Assembly: GCA_037893225.1 (NCBI GenBank)
Contig: JAZGUH010000280.1
Coordinates: 124,001-188,000 of the forward strand
Direction of reading: 5' to 3'
Length of the DNA: 64,000 nt
DNA from: Hippasteria phrygiana
Lineage: Eukaryota; Echinodermata; Asteroidea; Valvatida; Goniasteridae
Shown here: one piece after another, positions 39,524 to 49,623 of the stretch
How the letters are laid out: each line of letters begins with the position of its first letter
Position numbering within the stretch: the first letter of the stretch is position 1
Translations under genes and position numbers: made by a program
The notes under the pieces: generated by a model
Database searches by the model: none
The model's input: the letters and a program-made list of their open reading frames with translations, nothing else
Told to the model about the DNA's origin: nothing

Positions 39524-39935
39524 GCACGATATTGTCCCGATACCCAAAACACACTCCACACTATTGTTACACTGTAAAAACGGCGTTTAGCTTTTAAACA
39601 CTTTTCTTGTACCCACTTTTTTGACACGTTTAGCCCACGACATGTTTAGATTTAACGTTTAGCTTTTTGACACAACACGTTTAGCATTTAAACACTAAGT
39701 GTTTAAATGCTAAACGTGTTGCGTCAAAAAGCTCAACGTTAAATCTAAACATGTCGTGGGCTAAACGTGTCAAAAAAGTGGGTACAAGAAAAGTGTTAAA
39801 AAAATAAACGCCTTTTTTACAGTGTACCTAACACATCCCCCGGATATATGAATGGAATTCCTGATATTCGGGGAACACAATGACCAACACTAGGTGGGGA
39901 CGGGGGGGAGGGGGGGGGGGGGGGGGGGGGGGGGA
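39524..39935. mobile_element. MITE of the 25770 family, split by a nested element
   Basis: The left flank GCACGATATTGTCCCGATACCC and CACACTCC..ACTATTGTTA, and the right flank TACCTAACACATCCCCC..GGAATTCCTGATATTC..GACCAACACTAGG, together match 25770-25955. The right inverted terminus is lost in a run of about 28 G. The inserted element is 39568-39826. Confidence 0.82.
39568..39826. mobile_element. Palindromic MITE (129-bp arms), nested
   Basis: The sequence is one long palindrome centred on 39697 with a 1-nt centre and few mismatches. Termini are TACACTGTAAAAA / TTTTTACAGTGTA. Comparison with the uninterrupted copy at 25770-25955 (ATTGTTATCTAAC) shows insertion at a TA that is duplicated on both sides. 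Confidence 0.92.
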
Positions 39936-41486
39936 GTGATTATATGACCTGTACCAACTTTATGCTAATAAGCCAGTTCGGTATATTAAAGGTCAAAGGT
40001 TATTCAGATAAAATTGCTGACGTAATGTCACGCCATGTTTCGCGAACGCCCATTCTGATTGAATTTAACATGCGCGTTGTGCGACCACCTTTTGCGTTCA
40101 TACGCGCGCGTTAGGTCACGTGGGATTCCGGAATGTCATTGTGCACATGCGCAGTTGAAATACAGAACTGGCTTATGAGGCTGCGTCCGAATCGCTTGTC
40201 TAGGGCTATTGTCTAGGTGTTCGTCCATTACAACTACGCGTGACGTAGCCGTATAGCTCTAGACGCCCATTTCGGACACGGCCTTAGCAATTGGCATAAT
40301 TCCCAAGATGCAATGGAGTTTAGAGACGACCTTCACCAATATGAATTTGGCTAAATTATAAAGTGTCTTAAGTAATTGTCGATAAGGAAAGGGGAAGTTC
40401 AACTGTTGCTTTTGCGGCCCAGAGACACGATGGCGATTTTGCCTACTGGTCACTGTCGGAGTCTTAAGCCGTCCTGGGAAAGGAAAACACGTTATATTTT
40501 TTACACAAAAAACCCACTACAGCGGATAATGTTGTGTTTCCAGGAAGGTTAAGGTGTCTCGGCATACGGTAATTATCCTAGAAAAATACGTCGTGTTTTG
40601 TTTGTTTGGGTGCTTTTTTTCTTTCTGTAGGACGGTTAAGGTCTAAAGAAAACCCCAAAAAATGGACACGTATATTTTTCCTAGGATAGTTAAGGTCTGG
40701 ATATCAAAGTGAGATCTGTTAATTTGTATACTATCGGGTTTATCAATTCTTAAATTGCTTTTTGTTTTTAGAAATACAAAAGATGATAACTTTTGAATGA
40801 GACTTGGAACAAAAATATCCACCCACGTTTGGTTATCGAATAATTAGTTTAATGTATAGGATTATTTGCGGTCCGATAATAATTAAGTTGCCTCAGCGCG
40901 TAAAGGTTTTTTTGTGTGCCGTAGAGCAGAGACACAAAAGCAACGAGGAATACGAGTTGTTGTTTTTTCGGAGGGTGTTAGATTTTCTTGGCAAAGTGTA
41001 TGGTCACACATACTGTTCACATACATTGATTTCTGCCTCGTTTTTTAACGGATTTTTCAGACATAAATCTTGAAATAACAGGTTGTGACACATGTTTACA
41101 CGGTTACTATCAAGGAGGGTTGACTATTTTCCAAGGATTTGCTATTTCCTGACCAATTTTAGTGGGGCAGGCCTATTTAAGTAAAATCCTTCCACAAGTT
41201 GTCTATCCCCAGGATATCTCTTCGAGAGACAACATGGCATTATTCTGATACATTTTGGCGGCTTTTCATTTAAGCTCCCCACACCGGCAAGCCAGTATAT
41301 ACTTATACCAAATACATAAAAAACAAGCGTCTGCTTAATAATAGGCCTACATAATTTAGTCCAAGCCGGTGTTCTTAACTTAAAGTCCGAAGTTTCCAGC
41401 CAGTCAACATACACGCGCCAACAACTAAAATGAATCATTCAGGAACAATTCTATGTCCAAGTTAATTTGCGTGATCAAAAACTTAC

Positions 41487-41565
41487 CAGTGACCGTCACA
41501 ACAAACGAGTAGATATAGGCCCAGAAGAAGATGGTTCCTTTCAGCAGTGTCGTGGGAGCCGCCAT
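41487..41565 (-). CDS. First coding exon of an unidentified membrane or secreted protein
   Basis: The minus strand reads GCCAAG|ATGGCGGC, then 26 codons and a strong donor ACTG|GTAAGT (phase 1). The peptide starts MAAPTTLLK and continues with a hydrophobic stretch (FFWAYIYSFVVTV), so it is a signal peptide or first membrane span. AAGATGGCGGC over the start codon matches the YY1 site often seen at starts of housekeeping genes. No downstream exon was recognised, so the family is unknown; a four-span protein of the TMEM179 type is a guess only. Its transcription runs toward the TCF24-like gene on the same strand. Confidence 0.6.
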
Positions 41566-42822
41566 CTTGGCAGAATTTCCGTATCGCAAAGTATTCTAGG
41601 ATGGAAAGGCGACACAGAGAAAACTTTGTTGTAGACGAATTCTAAATTGACGAAAATAGCACCGATCTGCGCACTTCCGGGTTTATAAAAGAGGTTCTCA
41701 GTCCTAAGTAAACAGCTGACTATTATGCTATTTATGGCGCGATTCATTCATGCATGAATGAAATTGTTGAATAGCACCGTTTTTGTTTAGCACTGACATC
41801 CTCGCTTTCAACACATTGATGGTGTTTTCGACGCCCAGGACTGGTCTGCGCTACACAGACGTTTTGCAAAGATGGTAATATCTGCCAAACAGCCTAATAA
41901 TGTACAACATAATTTATTTTGTCAATTAAAGGCTGATTGGATTTTTTTTTAAATTGCTAACTTTTAGGAGGTATATACCATTATGTCACGACGCCATTTT
42001 GGTACAAAAGTAGTGATTTCTCGTTTAATGGAGTTCATTTTCATATTTAGTAATCTGATTTGAATTGAAACATTGCAGATTTACGTAATTTCTAAAAGCA
42101 ATATACAAAATGCTTCAATAAATTATGAACACATTTTGGTTTCTGTCCCCCAAAATGGCGTCGTCACAGCGCCCTCATTCGCTCACAGAATACACAAGTC
42201 CAAGACACGGTTGAATGCACTTGACGCCACCGCAGGTTCGGCTGGAATAAATACATAGATTACTTTCAACAATGGCTGTAACAATGCTTCATAAACTTGG
42301 CAAGGCTGCGGTGTTGCAGGGCGCAAGAATCGCGGATTCGTACCATAGGTTTCTCAAAAGGCTTCTCACTGGACTGATCAAGAGTACTGTATAATTTTTA
42401 GCATTGTAGGGAAAAATGTTCCCCTAACCCACTACCCCCTCCCACCCGCAGCCATCCCCCTAGCTGAGTGCGCCACTACTGTGAAAAATTCGGCTTCTCT
42501 GTCAGCCGAATCACAAGAAAATGGTAAAAGCCCGTTGTTTTAATTAACACTCATTTTGTGCAGGTTCATAATGAGATTCTTTCGATTGTTAAAATCAAAA
42601 CAAGCCACTTCATGTTTAGAGTTCCTCGGATACAATATTCTCGAAGATGACGGCATTTTAGATTTCAGAAATATTTCGCCGGAGGATTGTTTCCGGTATG
42701 GTATCTCTTAAAAAACACTGAGCTTTCAGATTGAAAGTAATACATTTGGTTTTTGGATCATTTCCAAAAGCTATATCATCTTTTAAAACCAAACTCGTTC
42801 GCCACCATCCAACTGCGTAACT

Positions 42823-43047
42823 GGGGCCAATTTCATAGAGCCGCTTAAGCAGAAATTTTGCTTAAGCACAAACAAACTTGCTTAATAAAAGCAGGTTAGC
42901 AGCCAAAACTCCTCGTGATGTATATTGCTTGTGACTGGTACTCAGCTGTTTTTTGCTTAGCTTGACAATCACATGGAGTTTTGGCTGGTAACCTCATTCT
43001 ATTAAGCAATTCTTTGTACTTAAGCAGCTCTATGAAATTTGCCCCTG
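42823..43047. mobile_element. GCTTAAGC-type hairpin MITE, best copy
   Basis: Inverted ends GGGGCCAATTTCATAGAG and CTCTATGAAATTTGCCCC enclose further paired blocks (CTTAAGCACAAA / TTTGTACTTAAG; GGTTAGCAGCCAAAACTCC / GGAGTTTTGGCTGGTAACC), so the 225 bp folds into one long stem. Relatives lie at 17774-17842, 26590, 31165, 46290, 49788 and 55371. No coding capacity. Confidence 0.88.
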
Positions 43048-43679
43048 GTTCCTCACTAAACCAAATTTGAAGTCACAGCTGAATGAGGCCGCCAACCACC
43101 CCCGCTCTACAGAGTGATCACACCGAGTCCATGCACCATCTATCATCTCGCTTCACTACCACTGTCATCTTTGGCGGAGGCAATAAAGACAGCAGTACTC
43201 CGTGATGAGTGAGGTGGCAGTACCGGGCACTGGCGAGTTGTACACGGGGGAATCGGGAATTATCCTCGGCCCACGGCCGGCCTGCCGTCCCGCTATCTGT
43301 GTCTGGCTCGAAGACTCTTCATTTAAATGACTAAATTTCAAAAGAAAGGGTTTATAATTCAAGAGGCGTTATTTTGAAAGTCCAAACGGGGATAAAGACG
43401 TCTGATTTTACAACTGGCGTCCCGAGGAATTCACATGATGTGACTGCTGAACTGAAGAATAAAATCTGATGATTTAGACCAGAACATGGAGAAATAAAAC
43501 ACACCGAGGTACGCATTGTTAAAAACAAACATCACCTTGTTCGAGTCGTATAGGTTTTTTCAGTCTTTCGATCGAGCTACAGTACAAAATGCGCTTTTGA
43601 GGAATCCTTGGTTTCATTACCAGAAAGAATTAGGGCCTAAAATAAAAAATATATAAACAAAATAGAGGCTAAAGTCACT

Positions 43680-43900
43680 CTATACAGGTAAATGGTTACA
43701 ACAGAGGTGGTGGGGTTGGCCACATTTTAGGTTGCCAGTCCTACCACCCTTCTGATTTTCCTGGGTCCAGATCCAAATAGAGGATAAATCTTCAATAGAT
43801 ACCAAAGAAATTATCCCAATTTTCAGACCTATAGACCCAGCCGGGGTGACTTCAACCGTTGGTGCGACCAACTCACCTTCCCCATCACTCCACCTAATCT
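43680..43900 (-). mobile_element. Dispersed repeat, left half of an inverted pair
   Basis: It carries TAGGTTGCC..CCTACCACCC..CCTGGGTCCAGATC..AATAGAGGATAA..CAGACCTATAGA, all found in reverse complement at about 44600-44765 (TCTATAGGTCTG, TTATCCTCTATTTAGATC, GGACCCAGG, CCTACCACTTC). Confidence 0.7.
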
Positions 43901-43934
43901 TTAACACTTCAAAAATGAACTTTCTCTAATTTTG

Positions 43935-44105
43935 TGATATCACGCTCCTGAGGACGGACAGGGCACACTGTCCGAAACGTCGAGTTACACACTCATCCCG
44001 GTTCTTTTCAGAACCACACATCGTCCTAGAAGAGATTTATTTCACATGGTGTTTAATACCCGCAATCTCAGTCTTTCTCGTATCGTACCCACCATGCAAA
44101 GCTTC
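43935..44105 (+). mobile_element. Repeat with CCGAAACGTCGAG block, possible Penelope-type end
   Basis: CTGAGGACGGACAG..CTGTCCGAAACGTCGAG is followed by CTCATCCCGG, ..GAACCACACATC.., ATTTATTTCACATGGTGT and CATGCAAAGCTTCAAATC. The second part recurs as an inverted pair at 46038-46265. GAAACGTC next to a short stem is the word often seen in Penelope-like retroelement ends. No reverse transcriptase is present. Confidence 0.5.
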
Positions 44106-44599
44106 AAATCATAGTGATATCTTGCAAACATTTTCTGAAAATTAGGACACTGACGCGCATTCCGAAATTGTGCAATGAGCATAATTCTTCATAATTTCAG
44201 ACCATTCTCGAAAATTTGTTAAACATTGAAAGAAAATTTACCGCACACCATAACATCGTGTCAAAGGTGTCCGACGATCAATGAATTTTATCAATGAATA
44301 AGGTTTCTATCGATATATAATCACACTGACGTCCCACAGCCAAACTCCGAACCCAATGTAGTTAATTGGCTGTCGCGATTATGAGAAATGATATTTCAAG
44401 TGTGATTTATGGATCTGTGAGGAGAAATTCATTAACAATAATGGGCAATATGGTGTCGTGAAGCATAATAGTGATTGGAAGTTGTAGGAGGAATTACTTT
44501 TGAGGAAGGCGCTGAATTTTCTTGTATTGGAAGAACAACTTGACGGCGTAATGGCTAGTTGCTACATGGGAGGCAGTGGGGAGGCGAGTTGATCTCACC

Positions 44600-44765
44600 G
44601 ACGGTGAAGTTACCCCCCCCCCCCCCCCCCCTTGGATCTATAGGTCTGAAAATTTGGATAATTTCTCTGGAATCTGTTCAAGAATTATCCTCTATTTAGA
44701 TCTGGACCCAGGAAAACCGTTTAAAATAAATGTCGCCAAACCTACCACTTCTGGTCGTAACCCTT
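44600..44765 (+). mobile_element. Dispersed repeat, right half of an inverted pair
   Basis: This is the reverse-orientation copy of 43680-43900. It is preceded by a run of about 18 C at 44611-44630. Confidence 0.65.
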
Positions 44766-44954
44766 TTACGTAGAGCGGCTTTTCACATTGTATTGGGTGT
44801 TTTCAATAAAACAGTGAATCTGAAGATCTTACAAGATTCTTTCTGTACGGAGAAACAGGTCCAGGTTTGCCGAGAAACAGGCATTTTTTTCTGAGTAAGG
44901 TCATCTTCAAATTCTAGACCAGCTCTCCAACAATATTTAACCCGCTGTAGCATA

Positions 44955-45205
44955 TTCGAAGCAAGGGCGGATCCGGGGAGGGGGGGGGGGGAAGGGGGCC
45001 ATGCCCCCCCCCCAAAAAAGAACCACCCAAACTTTTTTTTTTTTTTTACTTTTACTGACGTCGCAAAAAGGCAGCCACTGCGTACACCCACCCACAAAAC
45101 TCAGCCAACATTTTTTTGGCCCCTCCCCAAAAAATTGCCAAAAAATTGTTTTGGCCCCCCCCCCCCCCAAAAAAAAGAATTGTGTTCTGGATCCGCCCTT
45201 GATTC
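44955..45205. mobile_element. MITE with GGGCGGATCCGGGG termini
   Basis: Left GGGCGGATCCGGGGAGG and right CTGGATCCGCCCTTGAT are inverted termini. The interior has long G, C and T runs and CATGCCCCCC. The same termini bound 48043-48467. Confidence 0.72.
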
Positions 45206-46037
45206 GAAGTTTGACTTGCTTGAGGTCAAACACCCCCAGAATACAGAATTAATGAATTTTCGATGGATCCCAGTTATTGCTTCCATTTACCTTATTCCAT
45301 TAAAATATTTTAAAATATGACCTGAGAGAAAGGCACCGTGGTACAAACGTGCAGAGAACACATTTGGATAAAAACGGCTTTGAAAAAGCCGCCAAAGTCA
45401 CCATGTCAAAAAATGTATTTAAAAAAATAAAATAAAAAAATTAAAACAAATTTAAAAAAAGAAGAGAAAAACCTAATAACTGTAACGAGGTGACAGGAAA
45501 GAGATGATTGGCACAGTTTTGTTCAGAAAAAAAAAAAAATGCAGATTTTACGGCAAAATAGGCAATTTCTATTGCATGTCCAAAATATATCAAGAGATTA
45601 GAGAACGTGATTCCTCTTTCATATTAACACCGATCGGCTTAATTTGCCCTGAAAAAAACACTTCTTTTTATATATCAAACTCTCCCCGATTAAGGCGCGA
45701 TTCCAGTCCCGAATGATCCCGCGCATAGCTCGTCACGCCTGGGCCGTTCCCGCACCGTCTGACGCCCACCAATCGTGGCTTTAATTTACGGTGCCATTTC
45801 ACGGTCGTGCGTTCTCTCCCCGTCATTTTACGAGCGCGATGACTGAACGGCGGTTGTCACCACTGGAGCCCAGCCAGGGTGCAGACGAATTGTGCCCACT
45901 GATGTTTTTCTTTTTCTCGGTTGATATTTTGTTTATCGAAATCAAAGGATGTAATTTTACTTTCAAATGCTGAAGACCTGGGACCTGCGGATCACAAATT
46001 TGAATTTTGCTTAGTGAAAAGTTTTCCTCAGTAAAAA

Positions 46038-46265
46038 CAGGATTAAATACGATTTGAAGCTTTGCATGGTGGCTACGATATACAAGAAAGACCGAGATTG
46101 ATGCGGGTAACACCATGTAAAATAAATCTCTTCTGGGAAGATGTGTGGTTCTGAAACGTCGAGTTATTATTACACACTCATCCCGGTTCTTTTCAGAACC
46201 ACACATCTTCCCAGAAGAGATTTATTTCACATGGTGTTACCCGCAATCTCAGTCGTTCTTGTAAA
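46038..46265. mobile_element. Palindromic element built from the 43935-44105 repeat
   Basis: The left arm (46038-46157) is the reverse complement of the 44-kb repeat: GATTTGAAGCTTTGCATGGT through AAGATGTGTGGTTCTGAAA. The right arm repeats it in forward orientation (TTTCAGAACCACACATCTTC..CACATGGTGTTACCCGC). CGAAACGTCGAG lies at the centre. Confidence 0.8.
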
Positions 46266-46289
46266 AACAGGATTGGCAACCACATTTCA

Positions 46290-46492
46290 TCTGATGAGTA
46301 TTGCTTGTGACTGTAAATCAACTATAGTTTGCTTAGCATGAAGATTACACGAAGTTTTGGCCGGCAACCTGCTTTTAGAAATCAAGATTGATTTTTTGTG
46401 CTGCGCAAATATTTGTGCTTAGCGGCTCAAGGAAGTTGTCCCAGTCCTTTCGGAAGCTTCCTTGAGCCGCTAAGCACAAACATTTGCGCATA
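46290..46492. mobile_element. GCTTAAGC-type MITE with extra inverted end
   Basis: The family blocks (ATTGCTTGTGACTG, GCTTAGCATGAAGATTAC, TTTTGGCCGGCAACCTGC) are followed by a hairpin, TGCGCAAATATTTGTGC..GCTTAGCGGCTCAAGGAAG against its complement at 46458-46490. Confidence 0.65.
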
Positions 46493-48042
46493 TCTAGTTC
46501 AATGTGTTTTCACTTATGTGCGATATACCAACATAATCCAAACGCTTGTTTTCATTGGAGGTGAAAAAAAGGTAGCGGTTGTCTAACTCAGAGAATTCCT
46601 CAATTTATGCAAGGGGCGCCATTTTTGAATACAAAGAACGTCTCGTCAAGAAAGCATAAGAACTGCACTGAACTCAATCTTTCAAAATTACCCACTAACA
46701 AAGTTTTGAAGAAAAATATTGGCTATAATAATATAGTCTAATCAAGCCGTTTTTACAAGAAAAAACAAAACAAGTTACATTAAAAATTCCATATTTAAAT
46801 GAGTTCTGACAATTGGACTCATGGAAAATAATTGCTTCTAAATTATCATAATCACTGAATGGCCTAGCAAATCTTTAAAAAAAAAGTAAATACCTCCGTC
46901 ATATATCTCTCTATCTCTATCAAGTCCAAAATCTGGTTGGTCGATATTATACAGAAAGTAGGCCTGATTTTGCACGTGTTCACTCAAGTTCAAACCTATC
47001 CATTTTTCTCAACTAATCAGTATATTTCAAACACCCCCGGGCTTCGGTTCTTCCGGTGTTACATGTGATATTGTCCCCTGAGGGCCGAAGCGCGACACGG
47101 GTGGTAAATACCACCCTGCGGGTCGAGGGTCGTGTTTGCATAACCAGTGGTACACCTGGGGACGGGGTGGCCACGGGCAACGACCGGGCAATATACTTCA
47201 AAACAATAACCAGTATAAAATAAAAAAAAGGGGGGGGGGGAGAGATAGAAAAGGTGAGAAAAAATGTATAACTTTACTACTTACAAAGTGTTTTTTCCCC
47301 CTCCTTTTCAAAAATAGTGTTGGGGCCTTGCCATGCTCAAAACAGCAAATATTTTTCTACATTAATGTTCAAGTGTTATTTGTCTACATGCATGTACAAT
47401 ACAAAATAATTCTGGTCAAACAATAGGCCTATTTCTGAAAACGTCAAAATGTCATGGCTTTGCGGGATATTTGTACGTATTCGCACAAAACAAAGATTGC
47501 TAGCCAGTGCACAAAGTCAGTGTCATATAAATATCCGACTCCCATGAATATCCGACAATTACCTATGATGCATTGCCGACACAATTCTGCTTTTATAATG
47601 AAAGCAATAATTTTTGGAATGGCATAACCTTTAACCACACCCTACCCTGGCTAATTCTAACCCTATTTCTCACCCTAATCCCCCCCTCCCCACCCTCACG
47701 CCCACCCTATGTTTCTCATTGTTTTGGTGTGCGGGGGGCCTAATGAGCATGTGCAGTATAACCAACAATTCATATCTTCAGGAAATCTGATATTCATGTG
47801 ACACATGGATTTTTGTGTTTAACTACAAACCATTTAGATTGGAAAATGTTTGCACAATAGGTCTACGCTGCTCTTATCCGATTACCTCAAGTTCATGTAG
47901 TATGTAAAATGTAGAGTTACTTGCAATAAACTCTTTAAAAATCTCACTTTTTAAATACACAGCTGTTGTAGGCTAGTCATTTAGTTATGTGAAATATTTA
48001 TGATGACAATTCTTTGTTTATTGTCTTTGTTATTATGTCTAA

Positions 48043-48467
48043 GAGCGGATCCAGGGTGGGGAAAATGGGGGCATGTCCCTCCCCAAACCACATCCCCCCC
48101 ACACTTTTTAAGTATGGGTTTTCCTGGCCATTTTAAACCGTTTTTCATTCCAATTCAATGATTCTAATATTCAAATTCGTCCAAGACAAATTTCATGTGC
48201 TACTGGAAAAAAAAACCAATTTAGTCATTTACCATTCAATTTCAAAGTTTAGTGACTGCATTTAAACACCATTTCAAGAGTATTAGATTGAATTCCTGTA
48301 AGCTCTGGCCAAATGGCAGCATTCACAGATTGAATTGTCTTATATCAATCACTTTAAGACTTTTCATTGAATAAGTTTATCAAATGATTCTACTGATGAA
48401 AATTTTTCGGGGCACTTTAAATTTTTTTTAAATTCCCTCCACTAAAATGTGTTCTGGATCCGCCAGT
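48043..48467. mobile_element. GGCGGATCC-type MITE, second copy
   Basis: It starts AGCGGATCCAGGGTGGGG..GGGGGCATGTCCC and ends TGTTCTGGATCCGCCAG. Same termini and order as 44955-45205, with a longer interior and no coding frame. Confidence 0.7.
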
Positions 48468-49021
48468 CCTAGTACAAGACATACTCTACGTATTTGGGAA
48501 CATTGCTTGGCTGCGCGAAATAGAGGGCGCAGTCCAAACATCAACCCCAAACCGTAAGATATGCCCAATAAGTGGCCGGGACACCACAATGAACAAGGAA
48601 TAATTATTATCACAAATGGTGAACTGCGGTGTTCTCCGAGTGTGCTGTAGTCACGTGTCCGGCTTTGTACACGTAGAGGGCTGTGATCGACAATTTGGAG
48701 TCCCACAGATTTGTTTCCTTAGATTTTAAACTTTCCGTATAAGGGAAGATACCCCACTGACGTAGTGAAATTTAAATTGTCTGTGTCACATGGCCTTCAC
48801 GAGAATCTCTGCTTTTTTAAGACAATGTATTTATAGTGGACACATTTTTAGAAACATGCTCAACAAGTTTTGTAGAAAACTCCTCTCTCTCTCTCTCTTC
48901 TAGCACTTCCTGCACTCAAACAGGCCTATACTGCTCTATTTTTACTCAGCTTGGACATCAGTATTAAAATGTATGGAGAGAGAGTGAATGAGACACAAAT
49001 TTTGCTAAAACCTTAGGCAAA

Positions 49022-49194
49022 TACACTGCCAAAAATGGTTTTCTTAAAATGAGAAAATTGTCGTATTTCAAGAACAGTTTTCTTGTCTCACTCCATAGAA
49101 AAGTTTTCTGGGGAGTGAGACAAGAACATTTTTCTTGAAATAAGAAATATTTTCTTATATAAAGAAATGTACGAAAATCATTTTGGGCAGTGTA
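49022..49194. mobile_element. Palindromic MITE, TACACTGCC termini
   Basis: TACACTGCCAAAAATG and CATTTTGGGCAGTGTA are terminal. The interior is an imperfect inverted repeat (TTTTCTTGTCTCACTCC / GGAGTGAGACAAGAAC). Third member of the TACACTG group, lying 124 bp beyond the stop codon of the GAREM-like gene. Confidence 0.85.
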
Positions 49195-49317
49195 CTTCAC
49201 TCAACCGCGGTTATTTCTACGGTAATCTTAATGGATTAGTATACAGGCTGTTTTCACTCATGTGGTCACACGAGGGCGCACGAAGGGTATCTGCTGCCAC
49301 CAATTGTCTTGAGTCTG

Positions 49318-49623
49318 TCAATTTTCTTCGTCTGGCCTCCAACCCCGAAGGAACGCATTCACCTTCTCCGCCTCGAAGTCAGACAAGGCCAGCTCGTTCC
49401 GCACCGTCTGTGTGGTTAGCTGCACCAATAGGGAACCGTTGATCTGGTAGTCGTGGAAACGGGTCACAATCTCTTCGTCGAGTTTGAGGAGGCGGAGACA
49501 TTGAGAGAGCTCGGAAGCGGTTAGCGTGCTGATGTCCGACGGGATTTGATGGATGGTGTTGATTCTGCGTGTTGGCCTGCATGACGTGATTGGACGACTC
49601 GTCTGCAAAGATGCATCGGGAGC
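49318..49623 (-). CDS. GAREM: GAREM exon 10, SAM domain and stop
   Basis: Acceptor TTTTTACATTACAG|GCT, phase 0, and stop TGA at 49318-49320. It encodes residues 692-792. The SAM domain starts near IPSDISTLTASEL; conserved positions include CLRLLKL, FHDYQINGSLLVQL and the last helix KVNAFLRGWRP. GAREM SAM domains share the GxLLVQLT and GWRP words. Confidence 0.92.
   Translation of the reverse strand, partial: APDASLQTSRPITSCRPTRRINTIHQIPSDISTLTASELSQCLRLLKLDEEIVTRFHDYQINGSLLVQLTTQTVRNELALSDFEAEKVNAFLRGWRPDEEN

Larger units (their letters stand above)
38839..41486. other. Upstream flank of TCF24-like gene, repeats, no further exon found
   Basis: It contains the presumed TCF24-like promoter (a CCAAT within ACCAATCAG at about 39179) and the nested MITEs. 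It would also hold downstream exons of the gene starting at 41565 if that intron is short. I found no exon with matching phase here. Confidence 0.4.

Noticed and set aside
44783..45286. Gly/Pro/Lys-rich frames around 45 kb
   Set aside because: They result from long G, C and T runs inside a GGCGGATCC-type MITE.
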